Source: an uncultured Lachnospiraceae bacterium (lineage in GTDB: Bacteria; Bacillota; Clostridia; Lachnospirales; Lachnospiraceae). Taken from it: DNA of 56,470 bases. The notes below the pieces were generated by a model. The model was given only the letters and a program-made list of their open reading frames with translations, did no database searches and had not been told where the DNA came from. Numbering within the stretch: the first letter of the stretch is position 1; each line of letters starts with the position of its first letter. This document shows positions 26,665 through 34,471 of this stretch, piece by piece. Where the stretch lies: the NCBI GenBank assembly GCA_910589635.1, contig CAJUTD010000009.1:1-56470 (forward strand), given 5' to 3'. Made by a program: the position numbers and the translations under genes.

Positions 26665-27840
26665 ATGAAGGAAAAACTGGTAATTCATCAGGGGTGGATT
26701 CACGATGCCGTCCGGCGCGAGCCCTATGTAGCAGATATTTTAGTGGAAGACGGGAAGATTGCAGAGATTGGCCCAGTATTGAAAAGCAGGGGAATCAAAA
26801 GAGCAAAAACCATAGATGCCGCAGGGTTACAAGTTTATCCTGGTTTTGTGGAAGCGCATTGCCATCTGGGCCTGGATGGATACGGAACAGGATTTGAAGG
26901 TGCAGATTATAATGAAGTAACAGACTCGTTGACGCCGCAGCTATCTGCAATTGATGGTATTAATCCGCAGGATGAAAGCTTTCGTCTCGCCATGGAAGGC
27001 GGCGTTACCTGTGTGGCGGCAGGTCCGGGAAGCTCCAATGTGCTGGGTGGTACTTTTGTCGCGTTTAAGACAGCCGGAAAACGTATTGATGAGATGATTG
27101 TCAAAGAAAAGATTGCCATGAAATGTGCTTTTGGCGAAAATCCCAAAGTATGTTACAAAGATAAAGATAATTATTCCCGCATGAGCACGGCTTCCAAGCT
27201 AAGGGTGATGCTGGAAAAAACGCAGGATTATCTGGCAAGAAAAGAGGCGGCAGGGGATGATATTTTCAAATGCCCTCCTTATGATCCCAAGCTGGAATCA
27301 TTGATTCCGGTCATTGAGGGGCTCCTGCCCCTTAAGGCCCATGTACACCAGGCAAACGATATATTTACGGCAATCCGCATTGCCAAGGAATTTCATCTGC
27401 GGCTGGCTCTCGACCATTGTACGGACGGTTCACTGATTGCGCAGGATTTGGCAAAGGAAGGTTATCCGGTAGCGGTAGGGCCTACGCTGGGGCATGCCAC
27501 AAAGTTTGAGTTAAAAAATAAGAGTTTTCAGACGCCCGGAGACCTGGCGCGCGCTGGCTGCCAAGTGTCAATTATAACGGATTCTCCAGTGATTCCTCAG
27601 CAGTACCTTCCACTGTGCGCCGGATTGGCAGTCAAATCTGGTATGGATGAATTTGATGCTTTACAGGCAATCACGCTCAATGCCGCTCGGCATATCGGTG
27701 TAGAAGACCGTGTGGGTTCCGTAGAAGTCGGTAAAGATGGGGATTTCGTGATTGCGGCAGGCAATCCTATGGTCTCAGATACTAAGATTCAGTATGTCAT
27801 CATTGATGGGAAAATAACATATGCTTTGGAGATGCCATAA
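26665..27840 (+). CDS. Metal-dependent amidohydrolase, imidazolonepropionase-like
   Basis: A 391-residue cytosolic hydrolase. Metal motif HxH is in VEAHCHLGLD, followed by the KAHVHQ, LDHCTDGS and TDSPVIP ligands of the amidohydrolase barrel. A GSVEVGKDGDFVI stretch near the end belongs to the small beta domain. Substrate is not known; relatives act on cyclic amides or deaminate ring nitrogens. The start is the ATG at 26665 behind GGGAGGAG. It is monocistronic, ended by the hairpin at 27848-27874. Confidence 0.88.
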   Translation: MKEKLVIHQGWIHDAVRREPYVADILVEDGKIAEIGPVLKSRGIKRAKTIDAAGLQVYPGFVEAHCHLGLDGYGTGFEGADYNEVTDSLTPQLSAIDGINPQDESFRLAMEGGVTCVAAGPGSSNVLGGTFVAFKTAGKRIDEMIVKEKIAMKCAFGENPKVCYKDKDNYSRMSTASKLRVMLEKTQDYLARKEAAGDDIFKCPPYDPKLESLIPVIEGLLPLKAHVHQANDIFTAIRIAKEFHLRLALDHCTDGSLIAQDLAKEGYPVAVGPTLGHATKFELKNKSFQTPGDLARAGCQVSIITDSPVIPQQYLPLCAGLAVKSGMDEFDALQAITLNAARHIGVEDRVGSVEVGKDGDFVIAAGNPMVSDTKIQYVIIDGKITYALEMP

Positions 27841-27847
27841 CGGAAGG

Positions 27848-27874
27848 AAAGCGCTGCCTCTCGGCAACGCTTTT
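27848..27874 (+). terminator. Terminator of the amidohydrolase gene
   Basis: AAGCGcTGCC / GGCAaCGCTT stem with a TCTC loop and a TTTT end, beginning 8 bases after the stop codon. Confidence 0.7.
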
Positions 27875-28193
27875 GGGGGAGTAAATTTATGAAATGTTTC
27901 ATGGGGTGCCACATCTTGGGCGGTGGCACCAACCAAATTTATGTAATATAACTTTATGTGTTATAAAGTTATTTGTCTTTTGTCGAAGCTGATAACGGTG
28001 CGCGCTTATGTTTGTGCCATCAACTTCATTTGATAAACCAAGTATAAAAGATAATTGTGTGCAAAGTGTGGACAATTTCTAAAAGAAAGATAAAAATTTC
28101 CAAAGAAATTATGAAAAAGATTAAGGTTTTGCGGCGCTGTTTTTGCCTGCCATTTTACAATCAGCAGTGCAAAAATCATTCTGATTTTAAAAG
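27875..28193. other. AT-rich intergenic stretch with hairpins, no gene seen
   Basis: Between the amidohydrolase and the ATPase lie about 420 gene-free bases. Two perfect hairpins stand out: GGTGCCAC/GTGGCACC at 27905-27930, and ATAACTTTAT/ATAAAGTTAT at 27948-27972. Short open frames here have no binding sites or domains. The rest is AT-rich and shows nothing I can name. Confidence 0.6.
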
Positions 28194-28215
28194 TTTTTGT
28201 ATTATGATACAAAAA
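28194..28215. promoter_or_regulatory. Candidate operator before the AAA_14 ATPase gene
   Basis: A perfect inverted repeat TTTTTGTAT (28194-28202) and ATACAAAAA (28207-28215), four bases apart, ending three bases upstream of the -35 box. The position suits an activator or repressor site. Confidence 0.5.
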
Positions 28216-28218
28216 ATA

Positions 28219-28247
28219 TTGATATTTTTATTCTTTTTGCATATAAT
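28219..28247 (+). promoter_or_regulatory. Sigma-A promoter of the AAA_14 ATPase gene
   Basis: TTGATA (28219-28224), 17-base spacer, TATAAT (28242-28247), about 17 bases before the start codon, so the leader is very short. Confidence 0.8.
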
Positions 28248-28264
28248 CTTATTGAGGTGATATC

Positions 28265-29491
28265 ATGGAAGTTGCAAGGAAGGAATATTTTCAAAGATTA
28301 TTAGGTTGGAAAGACAAAAAGATGATTAAGGTTATCACAGGTATCAGACGATGCGGCAAATCTACCTTATTAAAAATGTTCAGAGATTATTTACTGGAGC
28401 GTGGCATTGGCGAAAGTCAGATGATCAGTATTAATTTTGAGGATTATGAATATCAGGAACTTTGGCAGCCCAAGGCTTTATACCAATATATCAAAGAGCG
28501 TCTTCAGCCGGGGAAGATGACCTATCTTTTTCTCGATGAGATTCAGAATGTGAAGGAATTTCAGCGAGTGGTGGATAGTTTTTTTCTGAGAGATAACGTA
28601 GATATTTATATTACAGGCTCGAATTCCTATATGTTATCCGGCGAGCTGGCGACATTGCTTACCGGGAGATATATTCAGATAGAAATGCTGCCTTTTTCTT
28701 TTGCGGAATATGTGCAGATGCATGGAATGGAAAGCCGCGTAGAGGAAGCTTACCGGAACTACATAGGAAGCAGTTCCTTTCCCTTTGTGGCAAATATAGC
28801 GTCTGAGCCGGAGCAGGTACAAGATTATTTGCGGAGCATTTACGAGACAATTATCCTCAAAGACGTGGTAGGACGTAAGAAAATTACGGATGTCATGATG
28901 TTAGAGAGTGTGATAAGGTTTTTGTCTGATAATATCGGTAATCCGCTGTCTACGAAAAAAATCAGCGATACCATGGCTTCCAATGGGCGGCGTATTAACG
29001 TGAGGACAGTCGAAGCCTATCTGTCTGCTTTTATGGATTCTTATATTATCTATCAGGCAAAACGTTATGACGTAAAAGGAAAACAGTATCTGAAAACCTT
29101 AGAAAAGTATTATATGGTAGATATCGGACTGAGAAGGGCGATGCTTGGAAATTCAGGGCAGGCGGATACCGGGCATATTCTGGAGAACGTCGTCTATTTG
29201 GAGCTTGTGCGCCGTGGGTATCGTGTGTATGTGGGCAAGGTGGACAATCTGGAAGTAGATTTTGTTGCTATGGATCAAGAGGGGCTCAAATATATCCAGG
29301 TAGCGGCAACAGTACGGGAGCAGGCAACGTTAGAGCGGGAGTTAAAGCCTTTGCAGAAAATTGCAGATAATTATCCCAAATGTATTTTGACGCTTGATAT
29401 GGATCCGCCTGCGGACTATGAGGGAATCCGGCGTTTGAATGCCTTGGATTTTCTTTTGGGGGATAGGTTTTTAAAAACTGGAAAAACTTGA
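28265..29491 (+). CDS. AAA_14/DUF4143 family ATP-binding protein
   Basis: A 408-residue protein. The P-loop GIRRCGKST is at residues 26-34 and Walker B YLFLDEIQ near residue 95. TGSNSYMLSGELATLLTGR is the sensor region. The C-terminal half is DUF4143-like. It ends in a PD-(D/E)XK-like pattern (NLEVDFVAM, then LKYIQVAATV), although the core Glu/Lys order is reduced. Members are common accessory or defence-like genes; substrate is unknown. GAGGTGATATC precedes the ATG. The dyad at 28194-28215 may regulate it. Confidence 0.88.
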   Translation: MEVARKEYFQRLLGWKDKKMIKVITGIRRCGKSTLLKMFRDYLLERGIGESQMISINFEDYEYQELWQPKALYQYIKERLQPGKMTYLFLDEIQNVKEFQRVVDSFFLRDNVDIYITGSNSYMLSGELATLLTGRYIQIEMLPFSFAEYVQMHGMESRVEEAYRNYIGSSSFPFVANIASEPEQVQDYLRSIYETIILKDVVGRKKITDVMMLESVIRFLSDNIGNPLSTKKISDTMASNGRRINVRTVEAYLSAFMDSYIIYQAKRYDVKGKQYLKTLEKYYMVDIGLRRAMLGNSGQADTGHILENVVYLELVRRGYRVYVGKVDNLEVDFVAMDQEGLKYIQVAATVREQATLERELKPLQKIADNYPKCILTLDMDPPADYEGIRRLNALDFLLGDRFLKTGKT

Positions 29492-29592
29492 ATTCCAGTG
29501 AAAACTATGATACGATATTTCAAATAGGTGAGCAGGAAGAATTCTTAATGGCTTATAGAGAGCTTGAACAATTTCTGACGGCAAACCAATAA
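29488..29592 (+). CDS. Possible small ORF after the ATPase gene
   Basis: A 34-residue frame starting with TTG that overlaps the ATPase stop by four bases (TTGA). The product is acidic and hydrophilic, with EQEEFLMAYRELEQFL forming a likely helix. The ribosome binding site is weak. It could be a coupled small protein or a remnant of a lost neighbour. It has no homologue I know of. Confidence 0.25.
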   Translation: MNSSENYDTIFQIGEQEEFLMAYRELEQFLTANQ

Positions 29593-29751
29593 CAGACAAA
29601 GAGAGCATACCAGACCACAAGGGAAACCTGAAGGGGACGGCGCAGCATAGGAATAACGATAAATATACCTAATTAACATCTCCGCTTTGTTTTGGGTGTA
29701 TCTTTAAGCTGTCCCTGTACCTTTTGGTATAGGGATTTTTTAGGAGGATTT
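29593..29751 (+). promoter_or_regulatory. Structured hydE leader with terminator and possible antiterminator
   Basis: A leader ending in a stem (29713-29721 with 29726-29734) and a run of six Ts, directly before the hydE ribosome binding site. An upstream segment, GGGACGGC (29634-29641), can pair with GCTGTCCC (29708-29715), whose last bases are the first bases of the terminator's 5' arm. The two pairings exclude each other, the arrangement of a transcription-attenuating riboswitch or protein-controlled leader. I could not match it from memory to a known class. Confidence 0.5.
29713..29742 (+). terminator. Attenuator-type terminator before hydE
   Basis: CCCTGTACC / GGTATAGGG stem with a TTTT loop (one G-T pair), then ATTTTTTA. 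It ends one base before the AGGAGG of hydE. Confidence 0.7.
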
Positions 29752-30801
29752 ATGGGTCAGTCAGAACAATTGATTGATAAATTGGAAGAAACTTCGAGGC
29801 TTACGGAGGAAGAGTGGATTTCCCTGATTGAAAACCGCAGCCAGGATACGGCAGAGTATCTATATGAGAAAGCGCGCAAATGGCAGCAAACGTATTATGG
29901 GAAGCGGATTTACACGAGAGGGCTCATAGAATTTACGAACTATTGCCGGAATGACTGCTATTACTGCGGTATCCGCAGAAGCAATCGCAATGCAGAACGT
30001 TACCGTTTGACAGAAGAAGAAATCTTAGAATGTTGTCAGATTGGCTATGAGCTGGGGTTTCGTACATTTGTGCTTCAGGGCGGTGAGGATTCATGGTTTA
30101 CGCAGGAGAGGTTAGAACAAATTGTCCATGAGATCAAGGTAAATTATGACGACTGTGCAATTACGCTCTCTCTGGGGGAACGTTCCAGGGAGAGTTACCG
30201 CCGATTGTTTGAGGCCGGGGCAGACCGCTATCTGCTGCGGCATGAGACAGCAGATGAAGCACATTATGCAAGTCTGCATCCGCCGGAGTTATCCGCAGCT
30301 CACAGGAAACAGTGCCTTTGGAATTTAAAGGAAATTGGTTACCAGACAGGCACCGGATTCATGGTGGGAAGCCCCGGGCAGACCGCAGCGCATTTAGCAA
30401 GAGACATGATGTTCATCCGTGAATTGGAGCCCCATATGGTGGGCATAGGTCCCTTTATTCCGCACCATGATACTCCATTTGCCGGGGAAATAGGGGGAAG
30501 CGTAGAATTGACGCTTTTCATGATTGGGCTTTTGCGTCTTATGCTGCCGAATTTGCTTTTGCCTGCCACGACTGCGTTGGGCACGATTGATCCGCAGGGC
30601 AGGGAAAAAGGCGTCTTAGCTGGAGCCAATGTCGTTATGCCCAACTTGTCCCCTACTTGCGTGCGTAAAAAGTATGAGCTCTATGATAATAAAATTTGTA
30701 CCGGGGATGAGGCCGCCGAGTGCCGTGCCTGCCTGAATCGCAGGATGGAGAATATCGGTTATGAACTGGTGGTCGATAGAGGAGATTTTAACATGATTTG
30801 A
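29752..30801 (+). CDS. hydE: [FeFe]-hydrogenase maturase HydE, radical SAM
   Basis: A 349-residue radical SAM enzyme. The cluster motif CRNDCYYC is at C65, C69 and C72. Near the C-terminus the CX7CX2C motif (C, TGDEAAE, C, RA, C), which binds a second cluster in HydE, is intact. HydE helps make the H-cluster's bridging ligand and iron synthon. The start is the ATG at 29752 behind AGGAGGATTT; an upstream frame through the terminator hairpin is rejected. hydG follows after a structured spacer. hydF and a hydrogenase are not in the window. Confidence 0.95.
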   Translation: MGQSEQLIDKLEETSRLTEEEWISLIENRSQDTAEYLYEKARKWQQTYYGKRIYTRGLIEFTNYCRNDCYYCGIRRSNRNAERYRLTEEEILECCQIGYELGFRTFVLQGGEDSWFTQERLEQIVHEIKVNYDDCAITLSLGERSRESYRRLFEAGADRYLLRHETADEAHYASLHPPELSAAHRKQCLWNLKEIGYQTGTGFMVGSPGQTAAHLARDMMFIRELEPHMVGIGPFIPHHDTPFAGEIGGSVELTLFMIGLLRLMLPNLLLPATTALGTIDPQGREKGVLAGANVVMPNLSPTCVRKKYELYDNKICTGDEAAECRACLNRRMENIGYELVVDRGDFNMI

Positions 30802-30883
30802 CCTAAGGAGGGACCCGCGTAGTGGGAGGATGCCTTAGGTCTCCTGAAACAGCCATTCACTAAAACGAAGCTGGGGAGAGACC
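30800..30883 (+). promoter_or_regulatory. Overlapping exclusive hairpins between hydE and hydG
   Basis: Stem 1 is GACCTAAGG (30800-30808) with CCTTAGGTC (30833-30841). Stem 2 is GGTCTC (30838-30843) with GAGACC (30878-30883), with inner CAGC (30850-30853) and GCTG (30870-30873). The bases 30838-30841 belong to both, so the stems cannot form together. Stem 1 begins on the last base of hydE. A TATAAT at 30899-30904 with no good -35 follows. This looks like an RNA switch or a processing site controlling hydG. Confidence 0.5.
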
Positions 30884-30937
30884 TGATGCCCCGTATCATA
30901 TAATCAAAGATTAAAAATGTAGTAGGAGGATAAGAAA

Positions 30938-32356
30938 ATGTACAATGTAATGTCACCGAAAGCAGAGGAGTTTATCAGCCATGAGGAAATTTTGGAATCA
31001 CTGTCATATGCTGAGAAAAATAAAAATAACCGAGAGCTGATAGATGAGATTCTCACAAAAGCGCGCGAGAAAAAAGGTATTTCCCATCGGGAGGCGGCCG
31101 TGCTTTTGGATTGTGAGCTGGAAGACAAGAACCAGGAAATCTATGCGCTTGCAGAGCAGATTAAGAAGGATTTCTACGGAAATCGCATCGTTATGTTTGC
31201 GCCGCTGTATCTGTCAAATTACTGTGTAAATGGTTGTGAATATTGCCCATACCATGCCAGAAATAAGCATATTGCCCGCAAGAAGCTGACGCAGGAAGAG
31301 ATTGTCAGGGAAGTAACGGCATTGCAGGATATGGGACACAAGCGTCTGGCATTGGAGGCCGGTGAAGATCCGGTCAATAATCCAATTGAATATATTTTGG
31401 AGTGCATTGAAACGATCTATGGGATTAAGCATAAAAATGGAGCAATCCGCCGCGTCAATGTCAATATTGCGGCAACAACAGTGGAAAATTACCGGAAATT
31501 AAAGGATGCTGGCATCGGCACCTATATTTTGTTCCAGGAAACGTACCATAAGGAATCTTATGAAAAACTGCATCCGACAGGACCCAAGCATGATTACGTG
31601 TACCATACAGAAGCTATGGACCGTGCAATGGACGGCGGCATTGACGACGTAGGTTTAGGCGTGCTGTTTGGATTGAATAATTACCGTTATGATTTTACGG
31701 GAATCCTCATGCATGCTGAACATTTGGAGGCATATAAAGGAGTGGGCCCGCACACGATTAGCGTGCCGCGTCTGCGCCGTGCAGACGATATTGACCCGGA
31801 TGCGTTTGATAATGGAATTTCGGATGAGATGTTTGCCAAGATTGTAGCATGTATCCGCATTGCCGTGCCGTATACCGGAATGATTGTGTCGACCAGAGAG
31901 AGCCAGAAATGCCGGGAAAAGGTGCTTCATTTGGGCATCTCCCAGATTAGCGGAGGTTCTAAAACGAGTGTCGGCGGTTATGCCGAGCCGGAGCCGGAAG
32001 AAGAGAATTCTGCACAGTTCGACGTCAGCGATAACCGTACCTTGGATGAGGTGGTACGGTGGCTGATGGAAATGGACTATGTGCCCAGCTTTTGTACGGC
32101 ATGTTACCGGGAGGGCAGGACAGGCGACCGTTTCATGACCTTATTGAAGAGCGGGCAGATTGTCAACTGCTGCCATCCTAACGCATTGATGACCTTAAAG
32201 GAATATCTCGAAGACTATGCGTCTGATAAGACCAGGGAAATCGGTGACAAACTTATTGAAAAGGAGCTTGACGTTATCACGAACCCTAAGGTAAAAGATA
32301 AAGTGAAGGAGTATCTTGCCAATATCCACAGCGGGGAGAGGGATTTCCGTTTCTAA
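30938..32356 (+). CDS. hydG: [FeFe]-hydrogenase maturase HydG, tyrosine lyase
   Basis: A 472-residue radical SAM enzyme that splits tyrosine to give CO and cyanide for the H-cluster. The SAM-cluster motif CVNGCEYC is at C96, C100 and C103. The C-terminal site CTAC...C near residues 387-413 (CTACYREGRTGD, then GQIVNCC) binds the auxiliary dangler-iron cluster. Length is typical. GGAGGATAAGAAA supports the ATG. It is preceded by the two-hairpin spacer after hydE. Both maturases are complete. Confidence 0.97.
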   Translation: MYNVMSPKAEEFISHEEILESLSYAEKNKNNRELIDEILTKAREKKGISHREAAVLLDCELEDKNQEIYALAEQIKKDFYGNRIVMFAPLYLSNYCVNGCEYCPYHARNKHIARKKLTQEEIVREVTALQDMGHKRLALEAGEDPVNNPIEYILECIETIYGIKHKNGAIRRVNVNIAATTVENYRKLKDAGIGTYILFQETYHKESYEKLHPTGPKHDYVYHTEAMDRAMDGGIDDVGLGVLFGLNNYRYDFTGILMHAEHLEAYKGVGPHTISVPRLRRADDIDPDAFDNGISDEMFAKIVACIRIAVPYTGMIVSTRESQKCREKVLHLGISQISGGSKTSVGGYAEPEPEEENSAQFDVSDNRTLDEVVRWLMEMDYVPSFCTACYREGRTGDRFMTLLKSGQIVNCCHPNALMTLKEYLEDYASDKTREIGDKLIEKELDVITNPKVKDKVKEYLANIHSGERDFRF

Positions 32357-32390
32357 CGTTTTATTCCGGTGTTTTGGGCCATCTTTTTTC

Positions 32391-32419
32391 TTGATATGTT
32401 GGCAGTCATTGGATATAAT
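32391..32419 (+). promoter_or_regulatory. Sigma-A promoter of the coiled-coil protein gene
   Basis: TTGATA (32391-32396), 17-base spacer, TATAAT (32414-32419), 36 bases before the start. Confidence 0.8.
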
Positions 32420-32455
32420 AGAGAATGACATAGTGAAAGATCAGGGGAAAAGACC

Positions 32456-33559
32456 ATGAGCCTACAGGATAAGATGGAGCAAATTTTAAAAAATATTCAT
32501 CTCCTTTTTTCTGAGAGCAAACCATATGATGAGGATGGGGAATGGATTATCGTAAAAAAGGATAGTGTTTTTAAACAGCTGGAGCAATTGAATCTGGCTG
32601 TTTACGAGATGATGGATATGTATGAGATGACGAACCAGAAACACCAGCTTGCGCAACGCCGGTGTGAGAAGCGTGGCGAGGAGATTATTCAGAAGGCAAG
32701 CCGCCACGCAGATGATATTTATGCTGCTTCCATTATGTATACGGACGATGCCATCAACCGAATCTGCCATATTATGGAAGACGCCAATGATTCTGTACGC
32801 AAGATTTTTCGCGGGCTCAACAATGAGATGGAGCAAGAACGCGAGAGAGTGCGCCACAATCAGTTAGAACTGACGAGCCAGCTACAGGATTTTGCAGACA
32901 CCAACAAGTATATCAAGATGATAGAGGAAATCAATAAGAAGCTGGAACGCGAGCGGTTGGAGGAGGCCAAGGCGCAGAAGGAAAAACGCATACAGAACGA
33001 AGGAAAATCCTATCCCAGCGTACAGCCGGAAATCCGTGTAAATGAAGCATATTTGGAGCGGATGGACAAGAATTATAATTTGACGCCATTAGAGATTAAT
33101 TCCAGGAAAGAGGAGGAAGAAAGCCTTGCGCGCGTGACCGGCAAAGAGTTTGCAGAAAGTTTGCGCCGCCGGGCGGCAAAGAATAAAGAGCAGTCTTTAC
33201 AGATTGAAGATATGTCGGAGGATTTGGCAGCTGTGCCGCAGACAGAACATCCGGTAGAATCATCTACAGTGGACGGGGAGTTTGCTTCACTGCCACAGAT
33301 AGAACTCGAGGACGTTATGTTAGAAGAAGAGATTGCCGGCGCCATGCAGGCGGAATCTTTCGCAGGGACTATGGCGGAAAGGGAATTTGCAGGGGCACCC
33401 TTGGGAGAAATGGAAGAAGAGGCAGGCCTTAAAGAAGTTCCAGAGATCCGTGTAGATTTAGATGCAGAATATTTTAAATGGAAAGAGGAGGGCAGTAATG
33501 AGAAACCTGCCGGCCCGCAGAGAAAGGGTCTGAAATCCCTCTTTGGAAAGAAATCGTAA
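32456..33559 (+). CDS. Coiled-coil protein of unknown function
   Basis: A 367-residue cytosolic protein, strongly helical through residues 60-190 with long Glu/Lys/Gln runs (LERERLEEAKAQKEKR). The C-terminal half is acidic and low complexity, with short repeats around AGAMQAESFAGTMAEREFAGAP. A basic tip LKSLFGKKS closes it. The overall plan recalls DivIVA-like or stalk-subunit-like coils but I cannot assign a family. It is monocistronic with its own promoter and terminator, which points to an independent cell-envelope or scaffold role. Confidence 0.8.
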   Translation: MSLQDKMEQILKNIHLLFSESKPYDEDGEWIIVKKDSVFKQLEQLNLAVYEMMDMYEMTNQKHQLAQRRCEKRGEEIIQKASRHADDIYAASIMYTDDAINRICHIMEDANDSVRKIFRGLNNEMEQERERVRHNQLELTSQLQDFADTNKYIKMIEEINKKLERERLEEAKAQKEKRIQNEGKSYPSVQPEIRVNEAYLERMDKNYNLTPLEINSRKEEEESLARVTGKEFAESLRRRAAKNKEQSLQIEDMSEDLAAVPQTEHPVESSTVDGEFASLPQIELEDVMLEEEIAGAMQAESFAGTMAEREFAGAPLGEMEEEAGLKEVPEIRVDLDAEYFKWKEEGSNEKPAGPQRKGLKSLFGKKS

Positions 33560-33572
33560 GTTTAGATAGGCA

Positions 33573-33608
33573 CCCGCCGCATAGATATTTGTGGCGGGCT
33601 TTCTTTCT
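33573..33608 (+). terminator. Terminator of the coiled-coil gene
   Basis: CCCGCC (33573-33578) pairs with GGCGGG (33593-33598), extended inward by CA/TG. It is followed by CTTTCTTTCTG. Confidence 0.75.
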
Positions 33609-33759
33609 GTTATAAACTTTTTGACGGTTTAAAAATAAGAATAATTCCATAAAATAATGCTTATTTTAGAAAATCTTAATAATTTTCCCGACAGTTACTT
33701 AACAATCAGCTGATACAATGAAATTCAGCAGAATTGTCCGGGAGGAGAGAGGTGAAGAA

Positions 33760-34458
33760 ATGAAAAATATTTTAGTTTGTGACGACGACAGGGAAATTGT
33801 GGACGCCATAGAGATTTATTTGCAACAGGAGGGTTATCATATCCTGAAGGCTTATGATGGGGAACAGGCGCTAGAGATGTTGGGGAATCAGGAAATCCAT
33901 CTTTTGATTATAGATGTGATGATGCCTAAGCTTGACGGAATCCGTGCCACCCTCAAAATTAGAGAGGAGAGCAGCATTCCGATTATCATTTTGTCGGCGA
34001 AGTCTGAGGATGCAGACAAAATTCTAGGGTTGAATATAGGTGCGGACGATTATGTGACAAAACCTTTTAATCCATTGGAACTAGTGGCGCGCGTTAAATC
34101 GCAGCTCAGGCGTTATACACAGTTAGGTAATGTGGCGGAGAGCAATAACCGCATTTATCGGGTGGGAGGATTGGTTATCAATGACGACTTGAAAGAAGTG
34201 GTTGTAGATGATGAGCCGGTCAAGCTGACGCCGATTGAGTACAATATTCTATTGCTGCTGGTAAAGAACCAGGGAAAAGTATTTTCTATCAACCAGATTT
34301 ACGAGAGTATTTGGAATGAGGATGCTATTGGGGCGGACAATACAGTGGCGGTGCATATCCGCCATATACGGGAAAAGATTGAGATTAATCCCAAGGAGCC
34401 GAGATATCTCAAAGTTGTCTGGGGCGTAGGTTATAAGGTGGAAAAGTCAGTGAAATAA
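33760..34458 (+). CDS. OmpR-family response regulator
   Basis: A 232-residue regulator. The receiver domain has acidic pocket DDD at 8-10, phospho-acceptor Asp52 in LLIIDVMMP and Lys in YVTKPF. The C-terminal winged helix (LTPIEYNILLLLVKNQGKVF, then TVAVHIRHIREKIE) is the DNA-binding part. The start is the ATG at 33760 behind GAGAGAGGTGAAGAA; 14 codons upstream lack this. The sensor kinase gene follows after 13 bases, so they form one two-component system. It resembles VanR/WalR-type regulators. Confidence 0.95.
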   Translation: MKNILVCDDDREIVDAIEIYLQQEGYHILKAYDGEQALEMLGNQEIHLLIIDVMMPKLDGIRATLKIREESSIPIIILSAKSEDADKILGLNIGADDYVTKPFNPLELVARVKSQLRRYTQLGNVAESNNRIYRVGGLVINDDLKEVVVDDEPVKLTPIEYNILLLLVKNQGKVFSINQIYESIWNEDAIGADNTVAVHIRHIREKIEINPKEPRYLKVVWGVGYKVEKSVK

Positions 34459-34471
34459 AGGCGGTGGAGAG

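Noticed and set aside
28057..28260. 67-residue frame in the AT-rich gap
   Set aside because: No binding site, AT-driven composition, and it runs through the -35/-10 boxes of the ATPase gene.
29692..29751. 20-codon N-terminal extension of HydE
   Set aside because: It crosses the terminator hairpin, and AGGAGG stands directly before the ATG at 29752.
29593..29751. TPP, THF, cobalamin or c-di-GMP riboswitch before hydE
   Set aside because: None of the conserved core motifs I remember for these classes are present.
12862..32387. 14-base match ttttgggccatctt at two distant intergenic sites
   Set aside because: Matches of this length are expected by chance in a 56-kb window.
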